A stretch of DNA of 33,754 bases from Methanosphaera sp. (lineage in GTDB: Archaea > Methanobacteriota > Methanobacteria > Methanobacteriales > Methanobacteriaceae): assembly GCF_022768985.1 (NCBI RefSeq), contig NZ_JALEKL010000012.1, forward strand, positions 59,479 through 93,232. The letters are read 5' to 3'. Both the position numbers and the translations under genes were made by a program. A model generated the notes under the pieces. That model was not told where the DNA came from. It did not search any database and was given only the letters and a program-made list of their open reading frames with translations. Shown here piece after piece: positions 26,541 to 33,754 of the stretch. Position 1 is the stretch's first letter; every line of letters starts with the position of its first letter.

Positions 26541-28991
26541 ATGGATGGTAAGTGTAAGGTTTTATCACCTGTTGGAAGTTTTGATATTCTTAAAAGTGCT
26601 GTATTTGCTGGTGCTGATTGTGTTTATATTTCAGCTAAGAAGTATGGTGCTAGAGGTTTTGCTGAAAACTTTTCATATCGTGAAATTAGGGAAGCTGTAG
26701 AGTTTGCTCATGAATATAATGTTGAGGTTTTTGTTACTGTTAATGTTTCTATTCTTGAGTGTGAAATTATTGATGTTATTGAATATGTTTATTATCTCTA
26801 CTGTGTTGGTGTTGATGGTGTAATTGTTGAAGATATTGGTCTTGGATCACTTATTAGTAGTCTTATTCCTGATCTTAATTTACATGCATCTACTCAGATG
26901 ACTATTCATGATTATTCATTTACAAAATGGCTTGCATGTAATGGTTATAGTAGTGTTAATGTTTCTCGTGAAGTTCCAATTGGTCGTATACATATGATTA
27001 AGTCATCTGCTTTAGCTGATAATTTAGATGTGGATGTTGAGGCATTTGTTCATGGTGCTATTTGTTATTGTTATTCTGGTTGCTGTCTTATGTCATCATT
27101 TTTAGGTGGTCGTAGTGGTAATAGGGGTATTTGTGCTCAGCCTTGTCGTCTTAAGTATTCGCTTTTCTCATCTAATGGTAATGAGATTGCAGAAAGTAAT
27201 TATCTTCTAAGTACTCGTGATCTTTGCACATATCATGATGTTGATAAGCTAGTTAATGCTGGTGTTAACACTATTAAAATTGAAGGTCGTATGAAAACTA
27301 GTGAGTATGTTACAGCTACAACTTATGCATATAAAAATGCTGTTAGTGGTAATTTAAGTAGTGATGATGAGTATATGCTTGATGTTGCATTTAATCGTGG
27401 ATTTAGTAGTGGATATATGATGGAAAATGAATGTTATGATGTTGTAAATCGTAAGTATTCTGGTAATCAGGGCTTTATGATTGGTTATATTGACCGTGTT
27501 TATGATGATGAAATTAGAATTCATTTAACTAATCGTAAGTATCCTATTGAAATTGTTAATGGTGATGGTCTTAAGTTTGTTGATGAGAAATCTAGTTGTG
27601 GAATGTATGTTAGTGGTATTGTTTCACAGGGAAAGGATTTTGTTAAATTAAAACTTAATAAGAAACTTAACCTTACAAAGGATAGTTTTGTATATATCAC
27701 TTATTCTAAATTCCTTGAAAATAAGACAAAGGCTATAATTAATGAAGATAATACTAATAAAGTTGCCATTGACTTGTTAATTAATATTAATAATGAAAGG
27801 GAACTTGAAGTAAAATGTAGTATTCCAAGTATGGGTAAATGCTTTAATTATAAGGCAACAGAAAAATTCCAGAAAGCAAAAAATAGACCATTAACATGTG
27901 ATGTTATAGATAAACAACTTAGAAAAACTGGTGATACACAATATAGTATTGAAAATATAGAGTATACTAACTTCTATGATGATCTTTTCATGCCAACATC
28001 TGTTATTAATGCTATTCGTCGTGATCTCATTGAATATGTAGATAGTGAAATTAGAAAATCACAAAATCCAACACACAAAAAACAACAACAAGTACGTCAA
28101 AGTATTGATGAATTTAAAGATGCATATAAAAATAAAACATACAATACAACAGATACTGTTAAATATGGTGCTTATATTACATCTAAAAAGCAGGCTGAAA
28201 TTGTAGCAGGTTATGATTTTATTGATGATGTATACTATGATGGTAGTTTTAATTATGATATAAAAGGTCATTATTATAAAAATATCTTCTATTCACTTCG
28301 TGATATTGCAACTGTTATTGGTGATAAAAATCTTATATGGACTCTTCCTGCACTTTGTGGTGATAGTGAAGTTGGAAAAATTAATTCTATCATTGAACAA
28401 CTTAAAGATGAAGGTATAGCTATTAAGATTCAAACAGATAATATTGGTGTTGCATCAGAAATTAATAGTTGTGATTGTTATGGTGTTAATTTAAATATTT
28501 ATAATAATTACACAGTAGAAAAACTTGCAACTACCCCTGAATTTAAAAGGTTAGCTATATCAACTGAACTTGGATTTGATGATTTAGTAAGCTTTGATGT
28601 AAATAGTGATTGTGAACTTGAATATATGATATTTGGTAAGTTAAGATTAATGATAAGTGAGGATAATTTCAAGGATATTATAGGTGAAAATAAAGATGAA
28701 TTCTACTATCTTAAAGACACAAAAAACAACACCTATCAACTAAGAATAGATGCACATAATCATTCACAAATATATGATGAAAAAACACTTGACCTTACAA
28801 ATCACATAGAAAAACTAGAAAAAACAGCAATAGACAATCTAAGTCTTGATTTAAGACTATATAACACTACACAAACACGTGAAATTATGAAATATATAGA
28901 TTCAAAAGTTAATAAAAAACAAGTATACAAACTACCAGAAGATATGAAAACATACACTGCTAATTTTAAAAAAGGTTTATATAAAAAATAA
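26541..28991 (+). CDS. U32 family protein, RlhA-like with long C-terminal extension
   Basis: A protein of 816 residues. The first 300 form the U32 TIM-barrel-like domain. The family signature is present: EAFVHGAICYCYSGCCLMS at 167-185, with further cysteines C198 and C202 in GRSGNRGICAQPCR. E. coli RlhA, of this group, hydroxylates C2501 of 23S rRNA and carries a similar long C-terminal region (DUF3656-type). Others are called collagenase-like proteases or, like TrhP, act on tRNA. RNA hydroxylation is therefore the best guess, not proven. The N-terminal two-thirds use T-ending codons; the C-terminal part from about 28700 is rich in A and C, so composition shifts inside the gene. GGAG lies about 12 nt before ATG 26541. 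It converges with the TauE gene. Confidence 0.85.
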   Translation: MDGKCKVLSPVGSFDILKSAVFAGADCVYISAKKYGARGFAENFSYREIREAVEFAHEYNVEVFVTVNVSILECEIIDVIEYVYYLYCVGVDGVIVEDIGLGSLISSLIPDLNLHASTQMTIHDYSFTKWLACNGYSSVNVSREVPIGRIHMIKSSALADNLDVDVEAFVHGAICYCYSGCCLMSSFLGGRSGNRGICAQPCRLKYSLFSSNGNEIAESNYLLSTRDLCTYHDVDKLVNAGVNTIKIEGRMKTSEYVTATTYAYKNAVSGNLSSDDEYMLDVAFNRGFSSGYMMENECYDVVNRKYSGNQGFMIGYIDRVYDDEIRIHLTNRKYPIEIVNGDGLKFVDEKSSCGMYVSGIVSQGKDFVKLKLNKKLNLTKDSFVYITYSKFLENKTKAIINEDNTNKVAIDLLININNERELEVKCSIPSMGKCFNYKATEKFQKAKNRPLTCDVIDKQLRKTGDTQYSIENIEYTNFYDDLFMPTSVINAIRRDLIEYVDSEIRKSQNPTHKKQQQVRQSIDEFKDAYKNKTYNTTDTVKYGAYITSKKQAEIVAGYDFIDDVYYDGSFNYDIKGHYYKNIFYSLRDIATVIGDKNLIWTLPALCGDSEVGKINSIIEQLKDEGIAIKIQTDNIGVASEINSCDCYGVNLNIYNNYTVEKLATTPEFKRLAISTELGFDDLVSFDVNSDCELEYMIFGKLRLMISEDNFKDIIGENKDEFYYLKDTKNNTYQLRIDAHNHSQIYDEKTLDLTNHIEKLEKTAIDNLSLDLRLYNTTQTREIMKYIDSKVNKKQVYKLPEDMKTYTANFKKGLYKK

Positions 28992-29030
28992 ACCTTAAAA
29001 TTTATTCTTTTTTTTATTTTAGTTTTATTT
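28992..29030 (+). terminator. T8 run in the U32/TauE convergent gap
   Basis: Thirty-nine bp between convergent stops contain eight T at 29008-29015 and further T-rich runs. No hairpin or C-tract is seen, only CC at 28993-28994. Likely terminates the U32 transcript. Confidence 0.4.
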
Positions 29031-29837
29031 TTAAATTATCCTAAGCATATTAAGTCCAATATATAAAACAAGTACAACTTGTAATGCTTTAAGATATTTA
29101 GTATTAATTTTCTGTGATAATTTTGCAGCATAACCTGAAATAAGAGTACTTGTTATTGCAATAAATACAAACTGAAGTATATTTACATATCCAATAGAAA
29201 AGCTTGGAAGACCAACAACACCCTGTCCTAGTATGATGTATGCAATAATACCACCAAGACTTGTTGCAATAATTGCAGCAGATGATGTACCAATAGCTTT
29301 ACGTGTAGGATATTTAAAAAGAATTGTTAATGCTGGAATCATAATAACTCCACCACCAACACCCATAAGTCCTGAAAGAAGACCTGCTATAAGACCAAGA
29401 AGTCCATGAGCAAGTGAGTTTTTATTGATATTATCATCATTTTCAGGATATTTAAGAACTATCATATTAATTGCAGAAAATATACATACAATTCCAAAAA
29501 ATATTTCAAGATAACGTACATTTACAGTTGTTGATATTAAAGCACCACTTACTGCACCAATAACACCAAAGATCATTAAAAGTCCTAGTCCTGTTTTTTC
29601 AATCATTCCATTTTTATAATGTTTCTGACTACTATTAATCATTGTAACAAATATAACAGCAAGAGATGTTGCAAATGACATAGGAAGTGCAATTGAAGCT
29701 TCAACACCATTCATCAGCATTAAATTATACTGGATAGGTGTGATAATAATTCCACCACCAACACCAAGAAGTCCTGCCATTAGACCACTAAAGCAGCCAC
29801 CACATAAAAGAAGCAATATATATAATAAAAAATCCAT
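29031..29837 (-). CDS. TauE/SafE-family sulfite/anion exporter-like permease
   Basis: A protein of 268 residues from ATG 29837, preceded by GTGGAA at good spacing. A GTG four codons earlier has no ribosome-binding site and is less likely. About eight membrane segments are arranged as two repeats. Each repeat begins with the family signature: GLMAGLLGVGGGIIITP near the N-terminus and GLIAGLLSGLMGVGGGVIMIP in the middle. Members export or import small organosulfur or sulfite-like anions; the substrate here is unknown. The gene stands alone between the convergent U32 gene and the divergent MutS-like gene. Nothing in the neighbourhood indicates a substrate. Confidence 0.9.
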   Translation of the reverse strand: MDFLLYILLLLCGGCFSGLMAGLLGVGGGIIITPIQYNLMLMNGVEASIALPMSFATSLAVIFVTMINSSQKHYKNGMIEKTGLGLLMIFGVIGAVSGALISTTVNVRYLEIFFGIVCIFSAINMIVLKYPENDDNINKNSLAHGLLGLIAGLLSGLMGVGGGVIMIPALTILFKYPTRKAIGTSSAAIIATSLGGIIAYIILGQGVVGLPSFSIGYVNILQFVFIAITSTLISGYAAKLSQKINTKYLKALQVVLVLYIGLNMLRII

Positions 29838-30010
29838 AATAAATTCCACTTTAAATGTTTTCTTAAAAAAAATTATAATTTAGACTAATATTTTTCCAAA
29901 AATTTATTATAATAATTTAGAAATATAATCTAATCTAGATATATATAATAATTTAATATGAAAAATATTTAAAAATATTTACATTAAAAGTACACAGGAG
30001 ACTTAGCTGT

Positions 30011-31942
30011 TTGAAAATATCTGACATTGAAAATATAAAAGGTGTAGGTCCTAAAATTACCCAAAAAATTATTCAAACATATCAAGACTATGACAACTTC
30101 AAAGAAAGCATAGAAAACTATGAAATTGATAAACTAATGAATATACAAGGACTTAGTAATAAAAAAGCACTAGAAATTGCACAATACATTCTAGGATATG
30201 GAGAAAATAACTTCATAAAAACACGACAAGCACAGAAAATCTATGATGAAATAATAGATACAATACTTAAATTTGCAAATACAACATATGCAAAAAATCG
30301 TATCAGACTTATGATGCCAACAAATAATATTGACATGATAAAAGATACAAATAAGTTAATAATTGACACATTAAATGAAACAGAAGACCTTGACTATAAC
30401 TATATCAGCAAACTTTATGCAAATATTAAGCCACTTGATGATGATATAAATCCAAGCTTTGATGATACATATGCAATAATATGTGAAGACTATGATGACT
30501 ACCTTGAATTTATAAAACGTGGATATAACAAATACACAGATATTTATCCAATAGAGGATCATCCAAATATAGATGACTATGAATTTATACTCTATGTATA
30601 TAATGAATTTCTCATAGAACCACCAAGTGGTGCAAATATTATAAGTATAAAAAATACAGCAGAAGAATATGAAATACAACCAAATAGTGTACTTGAATAT
30701 TACATACAAAATCTTAAAATCCTAGAAAATGTCTACACACTAAGAAAATATCTTAAAAAAGACAGTATAATAGGTGATGTAATAAATACAATTAAATCAA
30801 TTAATCCAGATAAGGAAAACATCAAACCAATTGAGACAACAGTTGAAGAAATAAAAGATGAAGCAGATGCAATAATAAATGCCCAGATAAAACAGATAAA
30901 TCTTGTTGGCGATGAAGTATTACAACTATTAAATGCTGATGAAGATATGCCACCAAAGATTATGAAAATCTATAAAGATGTTCTTAATGATGCATGTCAA
31001 AAACTTGCAGATGAAACAGGAATATTATTTGATCCATTCATAATACAATATCCACTAAAAATAGATTATAATGAGATTAAAAGAGTAAATGAAAATATGA
31101 TGGCAACAATTCATCTAAATGAATATGAAAAAAAGATCAATGCATGTTCAATATTATCTGAATGTAAAAAACAGATAATAGATGAAGTAGATGAAATAAT
31201 ACACTATGACTACCAGTTTGCACTTGCTGCATTCTACAAAAAGTATGACCTGTCAATTGCAGAAATTGGTGATAAATATATACTAGATGGAGCATTACAT
31301 CTTAAACTTAAAGAAGATGAAATAGAAAATGATACTTCTATGCAGCCTGTCATGTATAATCTTGATGATGAAAACAATATAATTCTTCTTACAGGAGCAA
31401 ACAGTGGTGGTAAAACAACACTTCTTGAAACACTTGCACAACTAAATATCATGGCACACATGGGAATTGGAGTATGTGCAAAAAGTGCAACAATTGCACA
31501 TACAGATGAAGTATACTACTTTACAAAAAGACAATCATTAAATGCTGGTGCATTTGAAACATTTCTAAAATCATTCATACCCGCAGCAGTAGGAGATATG
31601 CGTAAACTTATACTTATTGATGAGCTTGAATCAATAACAGAACTTGAAGCTGCAATAAAGATCATTACAGGATTTATTCAACTTATAGAAGATAAAGATA
31701 ACTATGCCATAATTGTAACACACATGGCACCTGAGATTCTTAAACAAACAAAAGATCTTAATATCCGTGTTGATGGAATTGAAGCAAAAGGACTTGATGA
31801 AAACTATAATCTTATAGTTGATCGTAATCCAAGAATCAATTATCTTGCAAAAAGTACACCTGAACTTATATTAAAAAGAGTATATGAAAAATCACAACAA
31901 CCACAAAAAGATATCTATAAAAAGATACTGGATAAGTTCTAA
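30011..31942 (+). CDS. MutS-family ATPase with N-terminal helix-hairpin-helix (archaeal MutS2-like)
   Basis: A protein of 643 residues starting at TTG 30011, with AGGAG 10 nt upstream. Residues 1-60 hold two helix-hairpin-helix motifs (NIKGVGPKIT and NIQGLSNKKAL) for DNA binding. The middle is helical and very acidic, presumably the MutS clamp/lever region. The C-terminal ATPase has Walker A TGANSGGKTT (461-470) and Walker B LILIDELES (533-541). The region after DE reads SITELEAA, not the glycine-threonine D-loop usual in MutS/MutS2, and no Smr nuclease domain follows. So it belongs to the MutS2-related archaeal group. Its role may be in recombination or branched-DNA handling rather than mismatch repair; this is inferred. 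Confidence 0.87.
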   Translation: MKISDIENIKGVGPKITQKIIQTYQDYDNFKESIENYEIDKLMNIQGLSNKKALEIAQYILGYGENNFIKTRQAQKIYDEIIDTILKFANTTYAKNRIRLMMPTNNIDMIKDTNKLIIDTLNETEDLDYNYISKLYANIKPLDDDINPSFDDTYAIICEDYDDYLEFIKRGYNKYTDIYPIEDHPNIDDYEFILYVYNEFLIEPPSGANIISIKNTAEEYEIQPNSVLEYYIQNLKILENVYTLRKYLKKDSIIGDVINTIKSINPDKENIKPIETTVEEIKDEADAIINAQIKQINLVGDEVLQLLNADEDMPPKIMKIYKDVLNDACQKLADETGILFDPFIIQYPLKIDYNEIKRVNENMMATIHLNEYEKKINACSILSECKKQIIDEVDEIIHYDYQFALAAFYKKYDLSIAEIGDKYILDGALHLKLKEDEIENDTSMQPVMYNLDDENNIILLTGANSGGKTTLLETLAQLNIMAHMGIGVCAKSATIAHTDEVYYFTKRQSLNAGAFETFLKSFIPAAVGDMRKLILIDELESITELEAAIKIITGFIQLIEDKDNYAIIVTHMAPEILKQTKDLNIRVDGIEAKGLDENYNLIVDRNPRINYLAKSTPELILKRVYEKSQQPQKDIYKKILDKF

Positions 31943-31948
31943 TAATAA

Positions 31949-31973
31949 CCCCCATACTTTAATACCTTTTTTT
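31949..31973 (+). terminator. C5 tract and T7 run behind the MutS-like gene
   Basis: Six bases after the stop: CCCCCATACTTTAATACC then seven T (31967-31973). Same signature as behind aglB and the aminotransferase. No stable hairpin. Confidence 0.5.
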
Positions 31974-32021
31974 GAGATTATTATATTTATAAAAAAATAG
32001 ATTTTAACTAAAAATAAAGTA

Positions 32022-32135
32022 GAGTATTGCCTGTTTACTAACTCTCCAGATCACAGGTAGATTACCAACATTCCTCCCCGAGCAACCCTCGTACCAGGCA
32101 ACCACAAATTAATACTACAAGATCCATTACAGACT
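32022..32135. ncRNA. Candidate structured RNA, orientation probably minus
   Basis: A GC-richer island within about 1.1 kb of very AT-rich DNA. TTGCCTG (32027-32033) pairs with CAGGCAA (32095-32101); on the minus strand the stem extends by a G-U pair, which favours that orientation. Inside lie CGAG/CTCG (32079-32082 with 32087-32090) and GGTA/TACC (32056-32059 with 32063-32066). On the minus strand the stem is followed by a T-rich tail. No open reading frame of note. I find no convincing match to RNase P, SRP, tRNA, C/D or H/ACA RNAs, so the class is unknown. Existence is inferred from composition and pairing only. Confidence 0.4.
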
Positions 32136-32157
32136 AAATAGAAAATAAATTCTATTT
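32136..32157. repeat. Perfect 8-bp inverted repeat
   Basis: AAATAGAA (32136-32143) and TTCTATTT (32150-32157) with a 6-nt loop AATAAA. It abuts the candidate RNA island and could be part of its transcript boundary. Confidence 0.5.
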
Positions 32158-33040
32158 AAAGTATTAACTCCACAGAAATAATTCTGCAGATGTGATAATA
32201 ATACATTTACAAAACATCAATATTATAACTTTACAATTAATAAAATACCAATTTTAAAATAAACAATATTACAAAAAATAATAAAATAACTAGAAAATAT
32301 ACTAAAAAATACATACAAAAAAATAGGAAAACTAAATGAACAAAATAACAATAAAACACAATAAAAAATAGAAAAAATAACAAAATATACAAGTGAAAAT
32401 ATATCATAAAACTAGTATGTAAAATCACCTTATTTTAATAAAATATAAAAAAATAATACTACATCTACATAACATGATACATATTTTATAAAATTTACCA
32501 TATCCTTTAATTATTTAATAGAATTTATTTAATTTAAATTAAGAATTATATATAAACTATTAAAATAATTCAATCTAAATTAAATTAAAAAATAATGAAA
32601 AAATAAGAATTTGTATAATGAAAAAGTAGAAAAAAAGAAATGAAAAACAGGAAAACTATGAAAAGAAAACTATGAAAAAATCACCAGCAGATAAAAAAAA
32701 GATAAATTATCAATGATGAATATTAATGACAACACAGTTTATATTAAAACCATTACACTAAATCAAATAACACATATTACATAATAGATAACATCCACAA
32801 TAAAAGATACCAAAAAATATCAAATAAGAATCAATGATAAAAAAAGATAAATTAATAATGAAAAATAAAATTTAGAAAAAATAGTCTGAAAATTAGTCTG
32901 GAAATAAAACCTTGGAAATTAAAGAAATAGTTCTTACATAGTCTAACTAAAATAATTTAAATAAAAAATATTACCATGAAAAATAATTATTACAAAAAAT
33001 AGTTTAAAAACAAAGTTAAAAATTAAAATAAATTGTTCAA
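32158..33040. other. A-rich intergenic stretch with short repeats
   Basis: About 880 bp with no credible gene on either strand. The plus strand is strongly A-biased against T. Two tandem copies of GAAAACTATGAAAA lie at 32651-32664 and 32665-32678. The degenerate phrase AAAAAGATAAATTA occurs near 32694 and 32839, and AGTCTG occurs near 32883 and 32896. The only long minus-strand frame (32237-32428) would encode a Phe/Leu low-complexity peptide and is rejected. It may be decayed coding DNA or a simple spacer beside the rRNA operon. Confidence 0.4.
32651..32678. repeat. Tandem 14-bp repeat, two copies
   Basis: GAAAACTATGAAAA is repeated exactly at 32651-32664 and 32665-32678 with no gap, in the A-rich spacer. 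Too short to name; probably slippage. Confidence 0.7.
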
Positions 33041-33114
<74 letters not shown>

Positions 33115-33174
33115 CCTAAAAAAATTACAAGTTTAAATGTAATATAAAATTTAGATTTAAAAAGAATATTAAAG

Positions 33175-33295
33175 GCCAGCAACTTTCGAGCCTTCCCATA
33201 AGTTTACCGCTTATAGTACCAACAAGAACGTAGATAGACTTTATTACTGAGATCGAGACGAGATCAGATGTGACCCTATCGCTTTGGTCGCTGTA
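33175..33295 (-). rRNA. 5S ribosomal RNA
   Basis: The minus-strand sequence has the 5S layout. Terminal helix I pairs CAGCGAC (33287-33293) with GTTGCTG (33177-33183). Inside follow the CACATCTGATCTCGT segment of loop B/helix III and AGTAATAAAG after it. GGTACTATAAGC and GGGAAGGCTCG near the 3' end match loop E/helix IV-V. Ends are set from helix I and are accurate to a few bases. It lies between the 23S 3' end and tRNA-Phe. Confidence 0.85.
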
Positions 33296-33304
33296 CCTGT
33301 GCTT

Positions 33305-33340
33305 AATATAATATATATACTAAGTTATATATATACTTTA
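33305..33340 (-). promoter_or_regulatory. Two TATA-like direct repeats upstream of 5S rRNA
   Basis: ATATATATAC occurs at 33311-33320 and again at 33327-33336, a 16-bp period; on the minus strand GTATATATAT is repeated. The second is about 32 nt before the 5S 5' end, close to TATA-box distance. It could drive 5S-tRNA-Phe apart from the main rRNA promoter, or be a processing or spacer repeat. Confidence 0.35.
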
Positions 33341-33564
33341 CGATCGAATATGCATATCCATATTAAAACTAGCATTATCCAAATACTGAATACACCTAAC
33401 TAGAATAAAAATAGCTAATATTTTTATTAATAAAACACTAATTTTCAAGTAATGTTGTATCTATAGTAAAACATAATTTAATGTTACCAAAGACTAAACT
33501 TTCTGTTAATAGTACGAACATAACAAGTATATTCTATTTATTTTAGTGTTCTTTGAAATTGTGA

Positions 33565-33754
33565 AATAAAATCGGACGTTGGAGACTGCGGACTTAACAA
33601 CTCGAATAATAAAACTCTCGAAGCTTACATCCCAATTCCATCAAACAAGTCTTCTACTCGTGTCCTAAAAAAGCTGCTTATTTTTACGGAATACCTCAGG
33701 CTTAGATGCTTTCAGCCTTTATTATCATAGAGCGTAGCTGCCCAGCGATGCCTT
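33565..33754 (-). rRNA. 23S ribosomal RNA, 3' part (gene continues beyond window)
   Basis: The minus strand contains the domain VI hallmark GGCTGAAAGCATCTAAGCC, preceded by AAGGCATCGCTGGGCAGCTACG, and a matching run to the 3' region. The 3' end is estimated at about 33560-33575, after GTCTCCAACGTCCGAT. The 5' part and 16S lie to the right of the window. About 270 nt of AT-rich spacer separates it from 5S. Confidence 0.93.

Noticed and set aside
32022-32135. Identity of the island as RNase P, SRP, C/D or H/ACA RNA
   Set aside because: GGGGAGGAA on the minus strand faintly resembles RNase P region CR-I, but the other conserved regions and the needed length of structured sequence are missing. 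No C/D boxes, and no ACA at the right place after the stem.
32237-32428. Minus-strand frame of 63 residues in the A-rich spacer
   Set aside because: Its product is almost only Phe, Leu, Ile, Val and Tyr, as expected when A-rich DNA is read from the complement; no ribosome-binding site.

Overview
The window is a low-GC archaeal chromosome segment from a methanogen of the order Methanobacteriales. The very AT-rich intergenic DNA and the overall gene set look most like Methanosphaera, with Methanobrevibacter as the alternative. The archaeal assignment rests on MCM, aIF2-beta, NMD3, RadB, AglB and archaeal-type TyrRS. The methanogen assignment rests on the methanopterin gene mptG and a homoaconitase-type small subunit. 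The genus is an inference. I see no phage, transposon, CRISPR or toxin-antitoxin module; this is mostly core chromosome.

Layout. Positions 1-906 (minus) hold a DUF2953-like membrane protein cut by the window edge and a GerW/YtfJ-family protein. Positions 1168-1348 (plus) hold tRNA-Val(GAC) and tRNA-Phe(GAA). Positions 1520-5832 (minus) read, in order of transcription, mptG, hacB-like, a COG1326 zinc-finger protein, a MiaB-like tRNA methylthiotransferase and a zinc-ribbon membrane protein; the first four are tightly packed. Positions 6029-12522 (minus) hold elp3, a PLP aminotransferase, radB and aglB. A YprA/MrfA-type helicase (plus, 12836-15178) is followed by topA (minus). Positions 17709-18973 (plus) hold a YfcE-like phosphoesterase and rlmE. 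A small membrane coiled-coil protein (minus) precedes the plus-strand information-processing run mcm, aIF2-beta, nmd3, tyrS, an unrecognised 110-residue protein and a NimA-like flavoprotein (19760-25683). Then come tmk (minus), a long U32 protein (plus), a TauE/SafE permease (minus) and a HhH-MutS ATPase (plus).

The right end is an rRNA operon on the minus strand: 23S 3' part, 5S, then a second tRNA-Phe(GAA) identical to the first. Between the MutS gene and this tRNA lie about 1.1 kb without a gene. That stretch contains a compact GC-richer island with a possible closing stem (32022-32135), my best candidate for an undescribed structured RNA.

Functional theme. Most genes serve translation and RNA modification (tRNAs, rRNA, TyrRS, aIF2-beta, NMD3, Elp3, MiaB-like, RlmE, U32/RlhA-like) or DNA replication and repair (MCM, TopA, RadB, MrfA-like helicase, MutS-like ATPase, Tmk). 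The strongest unexplained pattern is a recurrent 3'-end signature, a short C-tract followed by a T-run, behind at least eight genes. In three of them the mRNA 3' end would carry a sequence resembling the 16S rRNA anti-Shine-Dalgarno tail.
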